A DNA stretch of 64,000 bases, from the NCBI GenBank assembly GCA_016937975.1, contig JAFGVN010000114.1:1-64000 (forward strand), written 5' to 3'. Within the stretch, counting starts at the first letter, position 1, and every line of letters starts with the position of its first letter. Made by a program: the position numbers and the translations under genes. The DNA comes from Clostridia bacterium. GTDB taxonomy: Bacteria; Bacillota; Clostridia; Peptostreptococcales; Acidaminobacteraceae. Shown here in pieces: positions 15,676 to 24,818 of this stretch. The notes under the pieces are model-generated. The model did not search any database, was not told where the DNA came from, and worked only from the letters and a program-made list of their open reading frames with translations.

Positions 15676-15730
15676 AACCGTTCTGTAACGTCGAAAAGTT
15701 TTTACCATACTTTTCTTATACAGAACGGTT
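15676..15730. repeat. Long inverted repeat, 12-bp arms with inner stem
   Basis: AACCGTTCTGTA (15676-15687) and TACAGAACGGTT (15719-15730) are perfect inverted copies; inside, AAAAGT and ACTTTT can pair again. The result is an extended stem-loop between the TPR-PIN operon promoter side and the ImmA gene. It may be a terminator remnant, an operator or part of an RNA. It has no T-run on either strand. Confidence 0.55.
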
Positions 15731-15781
15731 CACATTGAATTATGCACCTATTGTCAATGGTTGAAGAAAGTCTCTTTATCC

Positions 15782-15801
15782 TATTTGTGATACGGTTCTC
15801 C
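15782..15801 (+). repeat. Recurring motif copy 2, ATTTGTGATACGGTTC
   Basis: TATTTGTGATACGGTTCTCC. It matches the copies at 11349 and 40982 at 14 of 16 core bases and is placed upstream of the TPR-PIN operon. Confidence 0.5.
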
Positions 15802-15838
15802 GTACAACACCTGTCTACGGTTTTTTCTAAAATGTAAC

Positions 15839-15861
15839 AAGAGGGACCGTTTGTCCCTCTT
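15839..15861 (-). terminator. Terminator of the XRE-ImmA gene
   Basis: AAGAGGGAC (15839-15847) pairs with GTCCCTCTT (15853-15861) around CGTTT, 11 bp past the ImmA gene stop. The minus-strand tail TTGTTACATTTT is only moderately T-rich. Confidence 0.6.
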
Positions 15862-15871
15862 CAACCAAATA

Positions 15872-17023
15872 TCACTTTTTAATTTTCAATTCATGAATAG
15901 GTGCTATATTAACTACCTTTAATGATCCACTTGGTAAACCTAGTAGTGATTCTACTTCATAGCTTTCAAGTGAAAGATTATAATCAAAAGAAAGCTCATC
16001 TAAGAACTCTTTTGGTGTAAAAACACCATGCTCTAAAAGCATTGACATTGATGTTTTGAGTAAAGATGGTTTTGCTGTATAAAGCTTATCATCTAGTGGT
16101 TCTTTTTTCATAATTCCTTTTTTTTGCATGGTTCTCATCATATACTGATAGGTATCATAGTCAATTAAGCCCAATGAGTAAGATCTTCTAATCATAGCTG
16201 ATATAGATACTTTCCATTTTTTCTTCAACTCTATATAATATGTGATGTTATCTGCAAAGTTTCCAATATCACTTAGGAATGCTTCTTTAGGCAACAAAAA
16301 TGCAGATGCAAACTCATTCGCTTCTTTTTCTTTCGCTTTGAATTCTTCTCTAGATAGTGTTTCAATATCTTCACTCCACTCATGCATAAGTATGTGACCT
16401 AATTCATGAGCAATATCAAAATGAATCCTAGCAGCAGTATTCTTGTTATTTGAGTAACCTATAAGAAACTTTTCTGAATTATCAATAGTAATCATTTGAC
16501 TAAAAGCATCAATACTCTCATTACCAGAGTCAAATGATGTAACGATTAACCCATTTTGTTCTACCAAGTATACTATATTATCTATCGGCTTATCTCCAAG
16601 GTCCCAGAACTCTCTTAGTTGTTTTGCAGCTTCTTCTGGTGCTAGATTCTGGATAGTTGGCAACTTAGTTTCTGGAAACTCAACATATTCACTAAGATAG
16701 CGATATAAAATTATCAAGAAATCTATTCTTTGAATTTGTTCGTTCCTATATTTTTTACTAGATGTTAACAATGCTCTAAAATATGTTGATCCATTTTTAA
16801 CATCTATGGTGTTCTGCTCATAGAAAAACTTCTTAGGAAACCCCAAAACTTTACTCATTGTTGTGATAGTATTAAAGTCTGGGTTTTTTATCTTATCATT
16901 CTCATACATAGATACAGTTTGTCTCTGTAATTCAAGTCTTTCTGCCAGTTCAGCAACAGTTAATCCTCTGTAAATTCTAGCGGCTTTTAACCGTTCACCG
17001 TTAAATAACGTTCTATTACTCAT
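15872..17023 (-). CDS. XRE HTH - ImmA/IrrE metalloprotease fusion
   Basis: 383 residues. Residues about 8-65 are an XRE helix-turn-helix (LKAARIYRGLTVAELAERLE, then QRQTVSMYENDK). Residues about 160-270 are an ImmA/IrrE-type zinc protease with HFDIAHELGHILMH (HExxH) and the third ligand region KEKEANEFASAFLLP. Such proteins cleave a partner repressor or regulate by proteolysis under stress, in phages, ICEs and toxin-antitoxin-like modules. The gene lies 28 bp after the DUF5986-like gene on the same strand, so they form a pair. Substrate is unknown. Confidence 0.88.
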   Translation of the reverse strand: MSNRTLFNGERLKAARIYRGLTVAELAERLELQRQTVSMYENDKIKNPDFNTITTMSKVLGFPKKFFYEQNTIDVKNGSTYFRALLTSSKKYRNEQIQRIDFLIILYRYLSEYVEFPETKLPTIQNLAPEEAAKQLREFWDLGDKPIDNIVYLVEQNGLIVTSFDSGNESIDAFSQMITIDNSEKFLIGYSNNKNTAARIHFDIAHELGHILMHEWSEDIETLSREEFKAKEKEANEFASAFLLPKEAFLSDIGNFADNITYYIELKKKWKVSISAMIRRSYSLGLIDYDTYQYMMRTMQKKGIMKKEPLDDKLYTAKPSLLKTSMSMLLEHGVFTPKEFLDELSFDYNLSLESYEVESLLGLPSGSLKVVNIAPIHELKIKK

Positions 17024-17051
17024 TATAATTCCTCCATTTTTGAGAGCGAAT

Positions 17052-17825
17052 CTAATTAGACTTTTTCTGCTCTCCTTGATTGCTCTTTGTCTTGCTTACA
17101 AGACCTTGTTTGTCAATCAATTTTTGTGTTGCTTTTGCTTTAAATCTTAAACTATCTTCAGGAGTTATAACTTCATCAATATTAATAACCGCATCAAAAT
17201 GAACATCATCCAAATCTATATATTTATTCCAATTTGCTTCTTCAACAATTGACAAATCCCCTTTAATTACACAAGCTCGTACTGATACAAGAATATTTTT
17301 TTTGCTGCTAAATAGTACAAGTACATGATTCTTTACAACATTTTCAGAAACGCCTAAATCTCTATTTATTCGTGATACAATCTCCATAATCTTTTCTTCA
17401 TCCTGACAAATCTCTTTCACGAATAAAGAAAGTTGATTATTATCATATTCAATATCCTGGTTCAAATGATGCGCTAAAGCTTGAACATAGTGGGAAGTTG
17501 ATTTTTTACTAACCTCTCTTTTTAACTGTTCAAAACGTTCTTCCCGCATTAAAGTATATATGATACCATCTGTTTTATCATATATAGGTTTCAACTCCCA
17601 TCTACCTCGTTTTGTTGGCTTTGTTATATAGTTTGTATTTGGAAGATTTATGCCAATATTTCTATTTATAAAATCCCAAATACGAGTTGGTGTTCCATTG
17701 TTAGTATCAAGTCCATTATTAATAACATCCATTTTAATATCATCACTCACGGCATCATAAATGCTTTTGACAACAGCCTTTGAAAAAAATGGTTTATCAC
17801 ACAGCAATCCGGTTTTGTTTTGCAT
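17052..17825 (-). CDS. DUF5986-like protein paired with ImmA
   Basis: 257 residues with an N-terminal helical part (FFSKAVVKSIYDAVSDDIKM), the central block KRGRWELKPIYDKTDGIIYTL followed by MREERFEQL, and a beta-rich second half ending in a Lys/Gln tail. From memory this matches DUF5986, proteins found beside XRE-ImmA/IrrE genes. GAAAGGAGCTCTAAAGT precedes the ATG. Function is unknown; context suggests a toxin-antitoxin-like or defence pair in which the protease partner controls activity. Confidence 0.6.
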   Translation of the reverse strand: MQNKTGLLCDKPFFSKAVVKSIYDAVSDDIKMDVINNGLDTNNGTPTRIWDFINRNIGINLPNTNYITKPTKRGRWELKPIYDKTDGIIYTLMREERFEQLKREVSKKSTSHYVQALAHHLNQDIEYDNNQLSLFVKEICQDEEKIMEIVSRINRDLGVSENVVKNHVLVLFSSKKNILVSVRACVIKGDLSIVEEANWNKYIDLDDVHFDAVINIDEVITPEDSLRFKAKATQKLIDKQGLVSKTKSNQGEQKKSN

Positions 17826-17955
17826 ACTTTAGAGCTCCTTTCGATAATCTTTGTATATATTTTAAGACTTTTTTCGAAATATGTCAAGTATGAATAGCAA
17901 AATTCTAAATTCGTTAAATAAAAAGACTTGTTACTGCAATCGAATATATTCTGCA

Positions 17956-17986
17956 AGAAAGCCTTTTCAATTCGAAAAGGCTTTCT
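17956..17986. terminator. Strong hairpin between two convergent-style units
   Basis: AGAAAGCCTTTT (17956-17967) and AAAAGGCTTTCT (17975-17986) form a 12-bp stem with a 7-nt loop. It lies upstream of the DUF5986-like gene and past the start side of no gene on the plus strand. No T-run follows on either strand, so it may be a processing or binding site. Confidence 0.45.
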
Positions 17987-18036
17987 GATTACTTCATACA
18001 GTATAATACATAACTATAATATCTTGTGATGTCCAA

Positions 18037-19467
18037 TTAATCTCTGTTGAAAAAATGGAATTTCTCCGTTATACCAATAGGCTCACCCATGTACTGTAAT
18101 GTCTGACCATCATTATATAATGTCATGTAAAATGATTCAACATCATCGCCTACACTACCAGAGAAACCCACCTTGTTAATAATACATTGCACTTCTGCAC
18201 CAACTATTTCATATCTACCAAAACTCTCTGCCATTCCAGCATAGATATTTACTGTGAACTTGAATGTGTTATCATCATAGAATTCAATAGAAGGCACATA
18301 TTCGTCAGCAAGTCCTTGATCATTAAAAGCTACATACTTGCCAACAAGGACACTGTTCTCATTACTAGGTTGACTTGTATCGCCATAAAGGTACTCTGAA
18401 AGACTATTATCAAAATCAATTCTATCTAAAAGCACGTTATCATTATCAAAGACTTCGATAGCAACAATATTCTTCTCATTGATTTCTGAGTAATAATTGC
18501 TTACCTTCTTAGTCGTTCCTTTCGGAACGGTCTCAGTAATAACAAGGCTTCCAACATACGGACGCACTCTGTTATTATCAGCTAATATAAGCACTATCCC
18601 TGTATCTGAAATGATGACATCTTCACTTGAGCCATTATTTAATGTGACATAAACCAAGGTATCTTCTAACTCTACTGATTCAATATGGATTTTATCAACT
18701 TCTATTTCTTTTTTTATGACAGGTTCCTTTGTTTCTTCATTTGTTGTTGATTCAGCATAGTCAGAACTATTATCAGTTGCTTGGTCAATTTCATCACTTT
18801 CATTGTTTATTTCATTTTCTATTCTAGACAACTCCAAGAATTCCACATCAGGTTTGCCAGAGAAATTTTCCATACGAAAATCGTCAAAGAAGAATACCTT
18901 TAAATGATCTTCAACAAACTCATATTTGATAAATAGGTATTTTTCTTCCATTGTAGTGAAATCATTTACTTCATAAGGCTCTGGTTCAAACCTAATATAT
19001 CCTTTGTCTGCTTTAAACGGTCCACTTGTAACCAAATCATCTGAGAAAATACCTTTAACAGACATTGTCCCATCTTCGTTAAAAGATAATTGCACTTCTT
19101 CTTGTCCCCATGAACCCGCTAACTTCTTCACCTCGTCTTGATTCATGCCAATATAATCAGTTCTTATATATCTTTCAACCTTATCTTCGCCAACTCGATT
19201 TATTAACAGAAGTTCGTTCTCAAATCTATACTCAAATACAACATCAACCCCTAGAACATCAATTTTCAATTTGTTACCTTCTAACTTGTAGGTTCTTTCA
19301 TAACTACCATCTATCAATGTATTAGAGTTAACAAAATCCATTGTTTTGTCGTCAGTATCTATCCTTTCCCATTTCCCCAAAAGTTCTTTATCTTCACTAT
19401 TACACCCTGTTAAAAGAACTAATAGCAATGATATGACGAGCCCAATATAAATTGACTTTTTTATCAT
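18037..19467 (-). CDS. Exported lipoprotein with lipocalin-like repeats
   Basis: 476 residues; GGAGGAATGAAAA precedes the ATG. The signal ends in the lipobox LLTGC at Cys22. Three beta-rich modules follow: LLGKWERIDTDDKTMDF and LAGSWGQEEVQLSFNEDGTM are lipocalin-like 'GKW/GSW' starts, a Ser/Glu/Thr-rich linker lies around 215-255, then a DUF4352-like immunoglobulin-type domain (VTLNNGSSEDVIIS) and a last GKYVAFNDQGLADEY module. It is anchored outside the membrane. It lies 25 bp after the stalk-domain protein gene, so the two are one surface unit. Ligand unknown. Confidence 0.7.
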   Translation of the reverse strand: MIKKSIYIGLVISLLLVLLTGCNSEDKELLGKWERIDTDDKTMDFVNSNTLIDGSYERTYKLEGNKLKIDVLGVDVVFEYRFENELLLINRVGEDKVERYIRTDYIGMNQDEVKKLAGSWGQEEVQLSFNEDGTMSVKGIFSDDLVTSGPFKADKGYIRFEPEPYEVNDFTTMEEKYLFIKYEFVEDHLKVFFFDDFRMENFSGKPDVEFLELSRIENEINNESDEIDQATDNSSDYAESTTNEETKEPVIKKEIEVDKIHIESVELEDTLVYVTLNNGSSEDVIISDTGIVLILADNNRVRPYVGSLVITETVPKGTTKKVSNYYSEINEKNIVAIEVFDNDNVLLDRIDFDNSLSEYLYGDTSQPSNENSVLVGKYVAFNDQGLADEYVPSIEFYDDNTFKFTVNIYAGMAESFGRYEIVGAEVQCIINKVGFSGSVGDDVESFYMTLYNDGQTLQYMGEPIGITEKFHFFNRD

Positions 19468-19492
19468 TTTTCATTCCTCCAAATACCTATCG

Positions 19493-20812
19493 CTAGTTTT
19501 TTAATTCAGTATACTGAATGTTCATTAACTCAGTTCTCTTTTTTGCAATATCTTCTTCACTAAAGCCTTGATTTTTCATTGCTTCACAATATCTGTCTAC
19601 TAGTATTTCTCGCTCAATTGAACCGACAGCAGTACAATTTGGTATTTCATAATCAAGCTCTTCAATTATACTCTGCGCTTGCATTTTTTTGATATCTTCG
19701 ATTTTGAGCAAGATGTTATCAGCCATTAAATTTCTATTTACATGCATTTCGGACATAAATTGCTCTAAACTTACATTTATCATTCTGGTGAACTCCTCAT
19801 CAGATATCATTGCAAGCTCTGCATACTCTTTTAGACCATCAAAATAGCTTAGTTTAATCTCTTTATCAAAAAACGAGTTAAGAATATCCTCTTTCGTTGT
19901 ATCATTATTAAATTTTATTGATTCATCTAATCTTGTATAATCATTAACTATATCTAAATATAGCAATTGTAATTCTTCAGTAAAACGATCGACGTATTTT
20001 CTATGATTTTCAATCCTATCTTGATTATAAGCAAACTCATCTTCATACATTGCAATAACAGCAAGAAAGTCATTATATACTTCTCTTGATATGCCACGTT
20101 TATCATCTACTACGTGGTTATATATAACTGGCACTCTTTTCTCAAGTACAACTTCATACGCTGTGTAAACGCCAATATAATAGAACTGGTTCGTTGATGT
20201 TTCATGATGACGGTCTCTTTCAGCGCAATATTGGATTTCAACCATCGACTGCGCCACATTGTTGATGTTCCCGTACAAATAGCTCACAACATTATTTACA
20301 CCATTTTCTTCAACTACAAAACCTGCTTCTCGCATTTCATCTGCATAAACATAATCAATTACTTCAGCTTCAATTTTCCTCTCATCTTTTGCGATGCTTA
20401 CTAGATTCTTGTCACCGTCCCAGCCAACTTCACTTCCTGTACTCTCACCTAAAAATCGTACTGGTACATAAGTTCTCCCCTCGATAACAAACGCAGGAAC
20501 ATCAAGAACAACTTCTTTTCCATTTACTAATGCAATCGGATTATTTAACTGAAGCCAGATATCAACACCATCAGCTTTGCCAGAAATGGATTGATTTTCA
20601 GCATTCCAAATCACTTCAAGTCCTAAAGACTCAAAGACAGCTCTCAAAGGTGCTAATGTTCTTCCTTCTCTAATCACCGGTGGGTTTTCAAATTCAACTG
20701 CCTTACCATCAACTTCGATTGTTATATCTGCATACTCATTTGCTAGAACTGGTATTGTGGCAACCATCATCATTAGAAATAAACAAATCACGATTTTTCT
20801 TATACTCAACAT
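19493..20812 (-). CDS. Secreted protein with copper-amine-oxidase-type stalk domain
   Basis: 439 residues; AAGGAGATGGATT before the ATG. A signal peptide (residues 1-24, ends VLANEY) precedes a stalk domain of Pfam Cu_amine_oxidN1 type: GRTLAPLRAVFESLGLEV and GRTYVPVRFLGESTGSEVGW. The C-terminal 300 residues are helical and charged with no family I recognise. Stalk domains are thought to attach or space secreted Clostridia proteins at the cell surface. Its stalk is nearly identical to that of the transglutaminase-like protein at 29837-31351, at DNA level too. Confidence 0.78.
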   Translation of the reverse strand: MLSIRKIVICLFLMMMVATIPVLANEYADITIEVDGKAVEFENPPVIREGRTLAPLRAVFESLGLEVIWNAENQSISGKADGVDIWLQLNNPIALVNGKEVVLDVPAFVIEGRTYVPVRFLGESTGSEVGWDGDKNLVSIAKDERKIEAEVIDYVYADEMREAGFVVEENGVNNVVSYLYGNINNVAQSMVEIQYCAERDRHHETSTNQFYYIGVYTAYEVVLEKRVPVIYNHVVDDKRGISREVYNDFLAVIAMYEDEFAYNQDRIENHRKYVDRFTEELQLLYLDIVNDYTRLDESIKFNNDTTKEDILNSFFDKEIKLSYFDGLKEYAELAMISDEEFTRMINVSLEQFMSEMHVNRNLMADNILLKIEDIKKMQAQSIIEELDYEIPNCTAVGSIEREILVDRYCEAMKNQGFSEEDIAKKRTELMNIQYTELKN

Positions 20813-20901
20813 AATCCATCTCCTTCTTAATCTTTTGAATAAATTTTAACACATTCAACTTATTTTTTGTAAGTGGTTCTTCCTTACTAAAATCATTGAC
20901 C

Positions 20902-22602
20902 TCAAATTTCAAAAACTACATTATCAAGTCTATATGACCTGCTAAAAGAAGAAAGCCCCTCCATAGCGGAAAGGCTTTCTTCTTCTTTGATCAAATCTTT
21001 GAGATACGGATTCAGATTTAGTGTTATCGTTTCAATCTTTTTATTTGCATTTACAGTGATTTCATCTACTAGTAACTGTAACAAGCGCTTTTGATCATCC
21101 ATTGAAACAAAGGTCTTAAACAGTTGGTCAAAATTCTGCATTATCGCTTTGACATCATCAAAAGGTACTTGAGGCAATGCAACACTCTCATCATGAGCAG
21201 GTAGACTATTTAACTTTATTATCAGTGCTTCTTCATTGGATTTAATTGATTCTAACATACTAGACAAAGTCGCTTTGTCTAGAAGGTCTTCTGAGAAGAG
21301 TCCGATGGCGGAGTCTCTCTTCTGAGAGAGCTTCTGGAGCTCGTCATTTATCTTTTTTCGGGTTTTTTCAAGCTCTGCTTTCTTTCCTGTGGCATCGGAG
21401 CATGAAGCCTTTCTATCTGCATTAATCTGACTAACAACGTTTTGTATTAAGTTGTCATCATTGAGTAACTGATTGATTTTCTTAAAAACAAACTCATTAG
21501 CTTTATCTACACGGATTCCATTTGATTTACATACCGAGCTACCTTTATTCTTCCAACTACCACATGAGTAATAATCCAATCTGCGTTTCGTACCATCTTT
21601 ATTCGTGTTAATAGTTCTCGAAAGTACCATCCCACTTCCACATGACGGGCATTTTAGAATACCTGTTAAGGGGTATGTACCGTTATGAACTTTTGATGGT
21701 TTACCTAATGTATTGCTCAAACGTTCTTGAACAATATCCCAAGTTTCATCATCAATAATTGCTTCGTGTTTACCTTCCACAATAATAGGATCAGGGTTTT
21801 TATTCTTACGTCGTTTTTCATTCCAGTTTACCCTAACGTTATAACGTATATATCCATGATAGACAGGATTTAGCAATATCTCACGTATTGTTGAAATGGC
21901 AAACTGATTACCTTTTTTTGTTCGATGACCAGAGTGATTCACTTCATTGGCTATGGCTTTATAACCCTTGCCACTCTTGTATAAATCAAAAATCAATTTA
22001 ACGGTCTCAGCTTCAGCGTCGTTAATTTTCAGAACTTTCTCTGGTCTACCTTTCTTGTTCAGATTACCAGAATCAACTAAATCATAACCAAGTACTTTAC
22101 CGCCGTTCCACTTTCCATCTCGAGCTCTGGCTTTCATTCCCATCGCTACGTTTTGAGCGATTGTATCACGCTCCATTTCACCAATCATTCCTAACATTGA
22201 AAGCATCATTTTTCCAGTTGGAGTTGATGTATCAATGCTTTCTGTCAGAGAAATCAATGAAACATCATTTTGCTCAAATTCTCTCGCTATTTCCAACTGA
22301 TTAAGTAGATTCCGAGCAAGTCTGTTTGTCTTCCAAACAACTACTTTGGCCACTTTATTGCTCTGTACATCATTAATCAATTCAAGAATACCAGGTCGAT
22401 TCTTAATTTTACCGCCACTTATACCTCGGTCCGCATAGACTTTCCAGTGTGTAAACCCATGCCTGTTACACCACTCAATTCCGAGTCGTTCTTGTTCACC
22501 CAAACTATAGCCTAAATCGGCTTGTTCAGAAGTTGATACCCTAATGTAAATGGCAATTACTCTTATAGTAGACATTATTGAATTAAGAATATCCATATTC
22601 AA
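20902..22602 (-). CDS. Large serine recombinase (TnpX/TndX type)
   Basis: 566 residues. The N-terminal catalytic domain has the active serine in YIRVSTSEQADLG and AKVVVWKTNRLARN; the recombinase domain covers about 170-290; a zinc ribbon shows CPSCGSGMVLS and YYSCGSWKNKGSSVCKS; a coiled coil follows (AELEKTRKKINDELQKLSQK). Such enzymes move transposons and phages in one-way attP x attB reactions. The start could be TTG after AAGGATGGTGA or the ATG 6 bp later. A terminator-like inverted repeat (20946-20984) lies inside its 3' end. Att sites were not found. Confidence 0.9.
   Translation of the reverse strand: MNMDILNSIMSTIRVIAIYIRVSTSEQADLGYSLGEQERLGIEWCNRHGFTHWKVYADRGISGGKIKNRPGILELINDVQSNKVAKVVVWKTNRLARNLLNQLEIAREFEQNDVSLISLTESIDTSTPTGKMMLSMLGMIGEMERDTIAQNVAMGMKARARDGKWNGGKVLGYDLVDSGNLNKKGRPEKVLKINDAEAETVKLIFDLYKSGKGYKAIANEVNHSGHRTKKGNQFAISTIREILLNPVYHGYIRYNVRVNWNEKRRKNKNPDPIIVEGKHEAIIDDETWDIVQERLSNTLGKPSKVHNGTYPLTGILKCPSCGSGMVLSRTINTNKDGTKRRLDYYSCGSWKNKGSSVCKSNGIRVDKANEFVFKKINQLLNDDNLIQNVVSQINADRKASCSDATGKKAELEKTRKKINDELQKLSQKRDSAIGLFSEDLLDKATLSSMLESIKSNEEALIIKLNSLPAHDESVALPQVPFDDVKAIMQNFDQLFKTFVSMDDQKRLLQLLVDEITVNANKKIETITLNLNPYLKDLIKEEESLSAMEGLSSFSRSYRLDNVVFEI
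20946..20984 (-). repeat. Terminator-like inverted repeat inside recombinase 3' end
   Basis: AAGAAGAAAGCC (20946-20957) and GGCTTTCTTCTT (20973-20984) are inverted copies around a GC-rich loop; the minus strand then runs TTTTAGC. It falls within the coding part for the last 30 residues, so the true transcript or gene end may have been altered by an insertion or recombination. Confidence 0.4.
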
Positions 22603-22658
22603 TCACCATCCTTCGAATACTCATGAAAACATTACTCATCAATATCACTCCTTCCAAA

Positions 22659-22826
22659 TTAATTAAGTTGTACATATAATTTCAATTGCTCGTTTTCTTT
22701 AACTGAATTGGTTAATCGTTCTTCACCGTTAACTCCATATTCTTCATTACTTTGACTAGATGATGAGTATCGAGTATATATAGCTTTTCTCATATGATTA
22801 CTATTCTCCAAATCATTTTTCTTCAT
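22659..22826 (-). CDS. Short serine-recombinase N-terminus-like frame, 55 aa
   Basis: 55 codons with AGGAGAAGAAA before the ATG. Residues 13-37, RKAIYTRYSSSSQSNEEYG followed by VNGEERL, look like the start of a serine recombinase catalytic domain (xxAIYxRVSxxxQ...G...Q...L). Nothing of the rest of the enzyme follows in frame; the frame then ends in LKLYVQLN. It is either a remnant of a second recombinase or a small interfering version of the enzyme next door. It lies 57 bp before the large recombinase. Confidence 0.5.
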   Translation of the reverse strand: MKKNDLENSNHMRKAIYTRYSSSSQSNEEYGVNGEERLTNSVKENEQLKLYVQLN

Positions 22827-22844
22827 TTTCTTCTCCTTCTTGTA

Positions 22845-22873
22845 GGATTGGAAAGCTCACTGCTTTCCAATCC
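22845..22873 (-). terminator. Hairpin before the recombinase remnant
   Basis: GGATTGGAAAG (22845-22855) and CTTTCCAATCC (22863-22873) form an 11-bp stem with a 7-nt loop between the 39- and 55-codon genes. It lacks a T-run on the minus strand, so it may attenuate or process rather than end transcription. Confidence 0.5.
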
Positions 22874-22880
22874 TTAATCA

Positions 22881-23000
22881 TCAATTGTTTTCTTTCTTTA
22901 GCTTTGGTTTCTCTTCGCGCTGCTTACTAGCACTTAGAAATTCATATGTCTCAATAATCTCTGCAAGACATTTTACAAGTACTTTTATATCTGCTTCCAT
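22881..23000 (-). CDS. Small protein, 39 aa, end of DUF927 operon
   Basis: AAGGAGTAGGCT precedes the ATG of a 39-codon frame: MEADIKVLVKCLAEIIETYE then FLSASKQREEKPKLKKENN. A helical first half and a basic tail are visible. It lies 51 bp after the DUF927-type gene, followed by a hairpin. No family recognised. Confidence 0.5.
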   Translation of the reverse strand: MEADIKVLVKCLAEIIETYEFLSASKQREEKPKLKKENN

Positions 23001-23051
23001 AGCCTACTCCTTATAATATTAAATGAAACAAATCTGCATAGATTCAAATGA

Positions 23052-24818
23052 TCAATTGTTTGCTTCATTTAAGTCGATTAGTCTCTTTTTCTCTTTTAAC
23101 AGTTTCTTTTTAATTGCTTCGTCTGGTTGTCTTCGAATCATTCTCTCCAGACTATCTAATTGACTTTTGAGGACAAAATCAGTGAACTTCAGAACATATA
23201 CTTTCCTGATGATACCAAGGCTGTCCTTCCTTTTTCGATAGGTCTTATCCTTTTCAAAGTCTAGATAACCTGATTTCTTTAGTTCATTCAGTACTGTTCT
23301 TGAGTTCTCATATCCGCCTTTCGTCAAACATTCCAGAAATGAATTCTCATTGAATTCAATTTCCACTTCGCTATCACGTAAAATCATGCGCCCATATTTC
23401 TCGCCATTTGGTTCAGATGTATTTGATCCTTTTGGTCTTTTATCAATCACTTCAAAACGTCTTGCATTAATAGAAATGTAATTCTTCAAGTACTCAATCA
23501 CAGTCTCTTTATAATTCCGTTTAGCAATTGAATCCCTTTCAATTCCAACGAAAATCTGCTTTATCTCATCGATTTTCAAATTTACTTTCATATATAACTG
23601 AAAGAGCTCTGCAGTTACAAGAAATACGGCATACTTTATAAGTCTTCTATCAACAATAGAGTCAGATATACCTTTTGCAATAAAGAATTGTTTCATTTCA
23701 GTATGCTTTTGATAATACAAGGCAATAACTGCTTCTTTTCCGTATTTAAGTAGAAAATCTACGAACTCAGGACCAATCCACCCAAAGTTCTCATTAATGC
23801 AGGCCTTTATTCTCTCTGCATTGCCAGCATCTCTTGTACATTGCATATCGTTGATTTCAAACACTCGTGCTTGTATTCCAGCGTTACTTGATTCTTTAGC
23901 AATTGGAATCTCTCCATTTGTTAATATTGTAGTGAGCCAAGTTGCTTTCTCTCTAAATGAGGCTTGTCGGTTTAGTCTTGCTTTCTCGGTTCCTGTAACC
24001 ATCTGATATACAAAACTATCTGGTTTCTTTGAACTGAACATTGAAAGTTCATCAAAGGCTACTGGTATACCATTCAAACCTGAGAGTGTCTTAATCAAGG
24101 CGTTTTGAGTTGCATTGAAATTACCAAACAGCCCTGTTCTTGATGAAAAAGGGTAACCATACATACTGATAACCAACGACAGTAATGTTGATTTTCCTGT
24201 TGAAGAATAACCACTAATATGGACAATAATTGTGTCAGAACCAATCTCATTTGCAATGAAGGCATTTACTGATGATGACAATCCAGCAATGATAGCAAAC
24301 TCCGCAGGAGCATGACCTAAGACTTCTTTCATAAACATTTGATTCCAGTTTTCTTTTGAACCACTTGGACCAATTTCTAGACTACCTTCATACTCAGATT
24401 CAATAGTACTTCCAATCAACTCTTTGTGCTTGAAAAAAGTGTTTCCATTCAAGGTGTCAAAACCTAATTTCTCATGTACATATCTGACAGGAGCATAAAT
24501 TTCTTCATTTAAGAAATGTTGTATTACGTACTTGATTCTGTCCATTCGTACATCTACACCAAGATTGTGGAGCTGTGTAATTTTATTTGGATCAAGTAAA
24601 ACGTCACGATCCACCTGAACGACTTCTATACATCCATCAGGAGCAAGATACTCCAAATCCGCTTTGAATCTGCCTGTATCAATATTCTTTACCAATGTTA
24701 AGATACTAATATACTCAGAAACAACAATATCTATCTCACCATTCTTGGTTGGTATAAGTGCATGTACTTTATTGTCAGAAGGTTCTAGCCAAACATCAGG
24801 ATAACGGGCTTTAGCCAT
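23052..24818 (-). CDS. DUF927-type replicative helicase-like protein
   Basis: 588 residues from the ATG after AGGAGGTTGCAA; an earlier in-frame start lacks a site. A Walker A motif ISGYSSTGKSTLLSLV near residue 200 and a Walker B-like PVAFDELSMFS about 60 residues later are followed by TWLTTILTNGEIPI (sensor-like). This is the DUF927 family of plasmid/ICE proteins, thought to be hexameric helicases in element replication. The start overlaps the stop of the 118-residue gene by 8 bp, so translation is probably coupled. The C-terminal part is a likely winged helix (FLECLTKGGYENSRTVLNEL). Confidence 0.78.
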   Translation of the reverse strand: MAKARYPDVWLEPSDNKVHALIPTKNGEIDIVVSEYISILTLVKNIDTGRFKADLEYLAPDGCIEVVQVDRDVLLDPNKITQLHNLGVDVRMDRIKYVIQHFLNEEIYAPVRYVHEKLGFDTLNGNTFFKHKELIGSTIESEYEGSLEIGPSGSKENWNQMFMKEVLGHAPAEFAIIAGLSSSVNAFIANEIGSDTIIVHISGYSSTGKSTLLSLVISMYGYPFSSRTGLFGNFNATQNALIKTLSGLNGIPVAFDELSMFSSKKPDSFVYQMVTGTEKARLNRQASFREKATWLTTILTNGEIPIAKESSNAGIQARVFEINDMQCTRDAGNAERIKACINENFGWIGPEFVDFLLKYGKEAVIALYYQKHTEMKQFFIAKGISDSIVDRRLIKYAVFLVTAELFQLYMKVNLKIDEIKQIFVGIERDSIAKRNYKETVIEYLKNYISINARRFEVIDKRPKGSNTSEPNGEKYGRMILRDSEVEIEFNENSFLECLTKGGYENSRTVLNELKKSGYLDFEKDKTYRKRKDSLGIIRKVYVLKFTDFVLKSQLDSLERMIRRQPDEAIKKKLLKEKKRLIDLNEANN

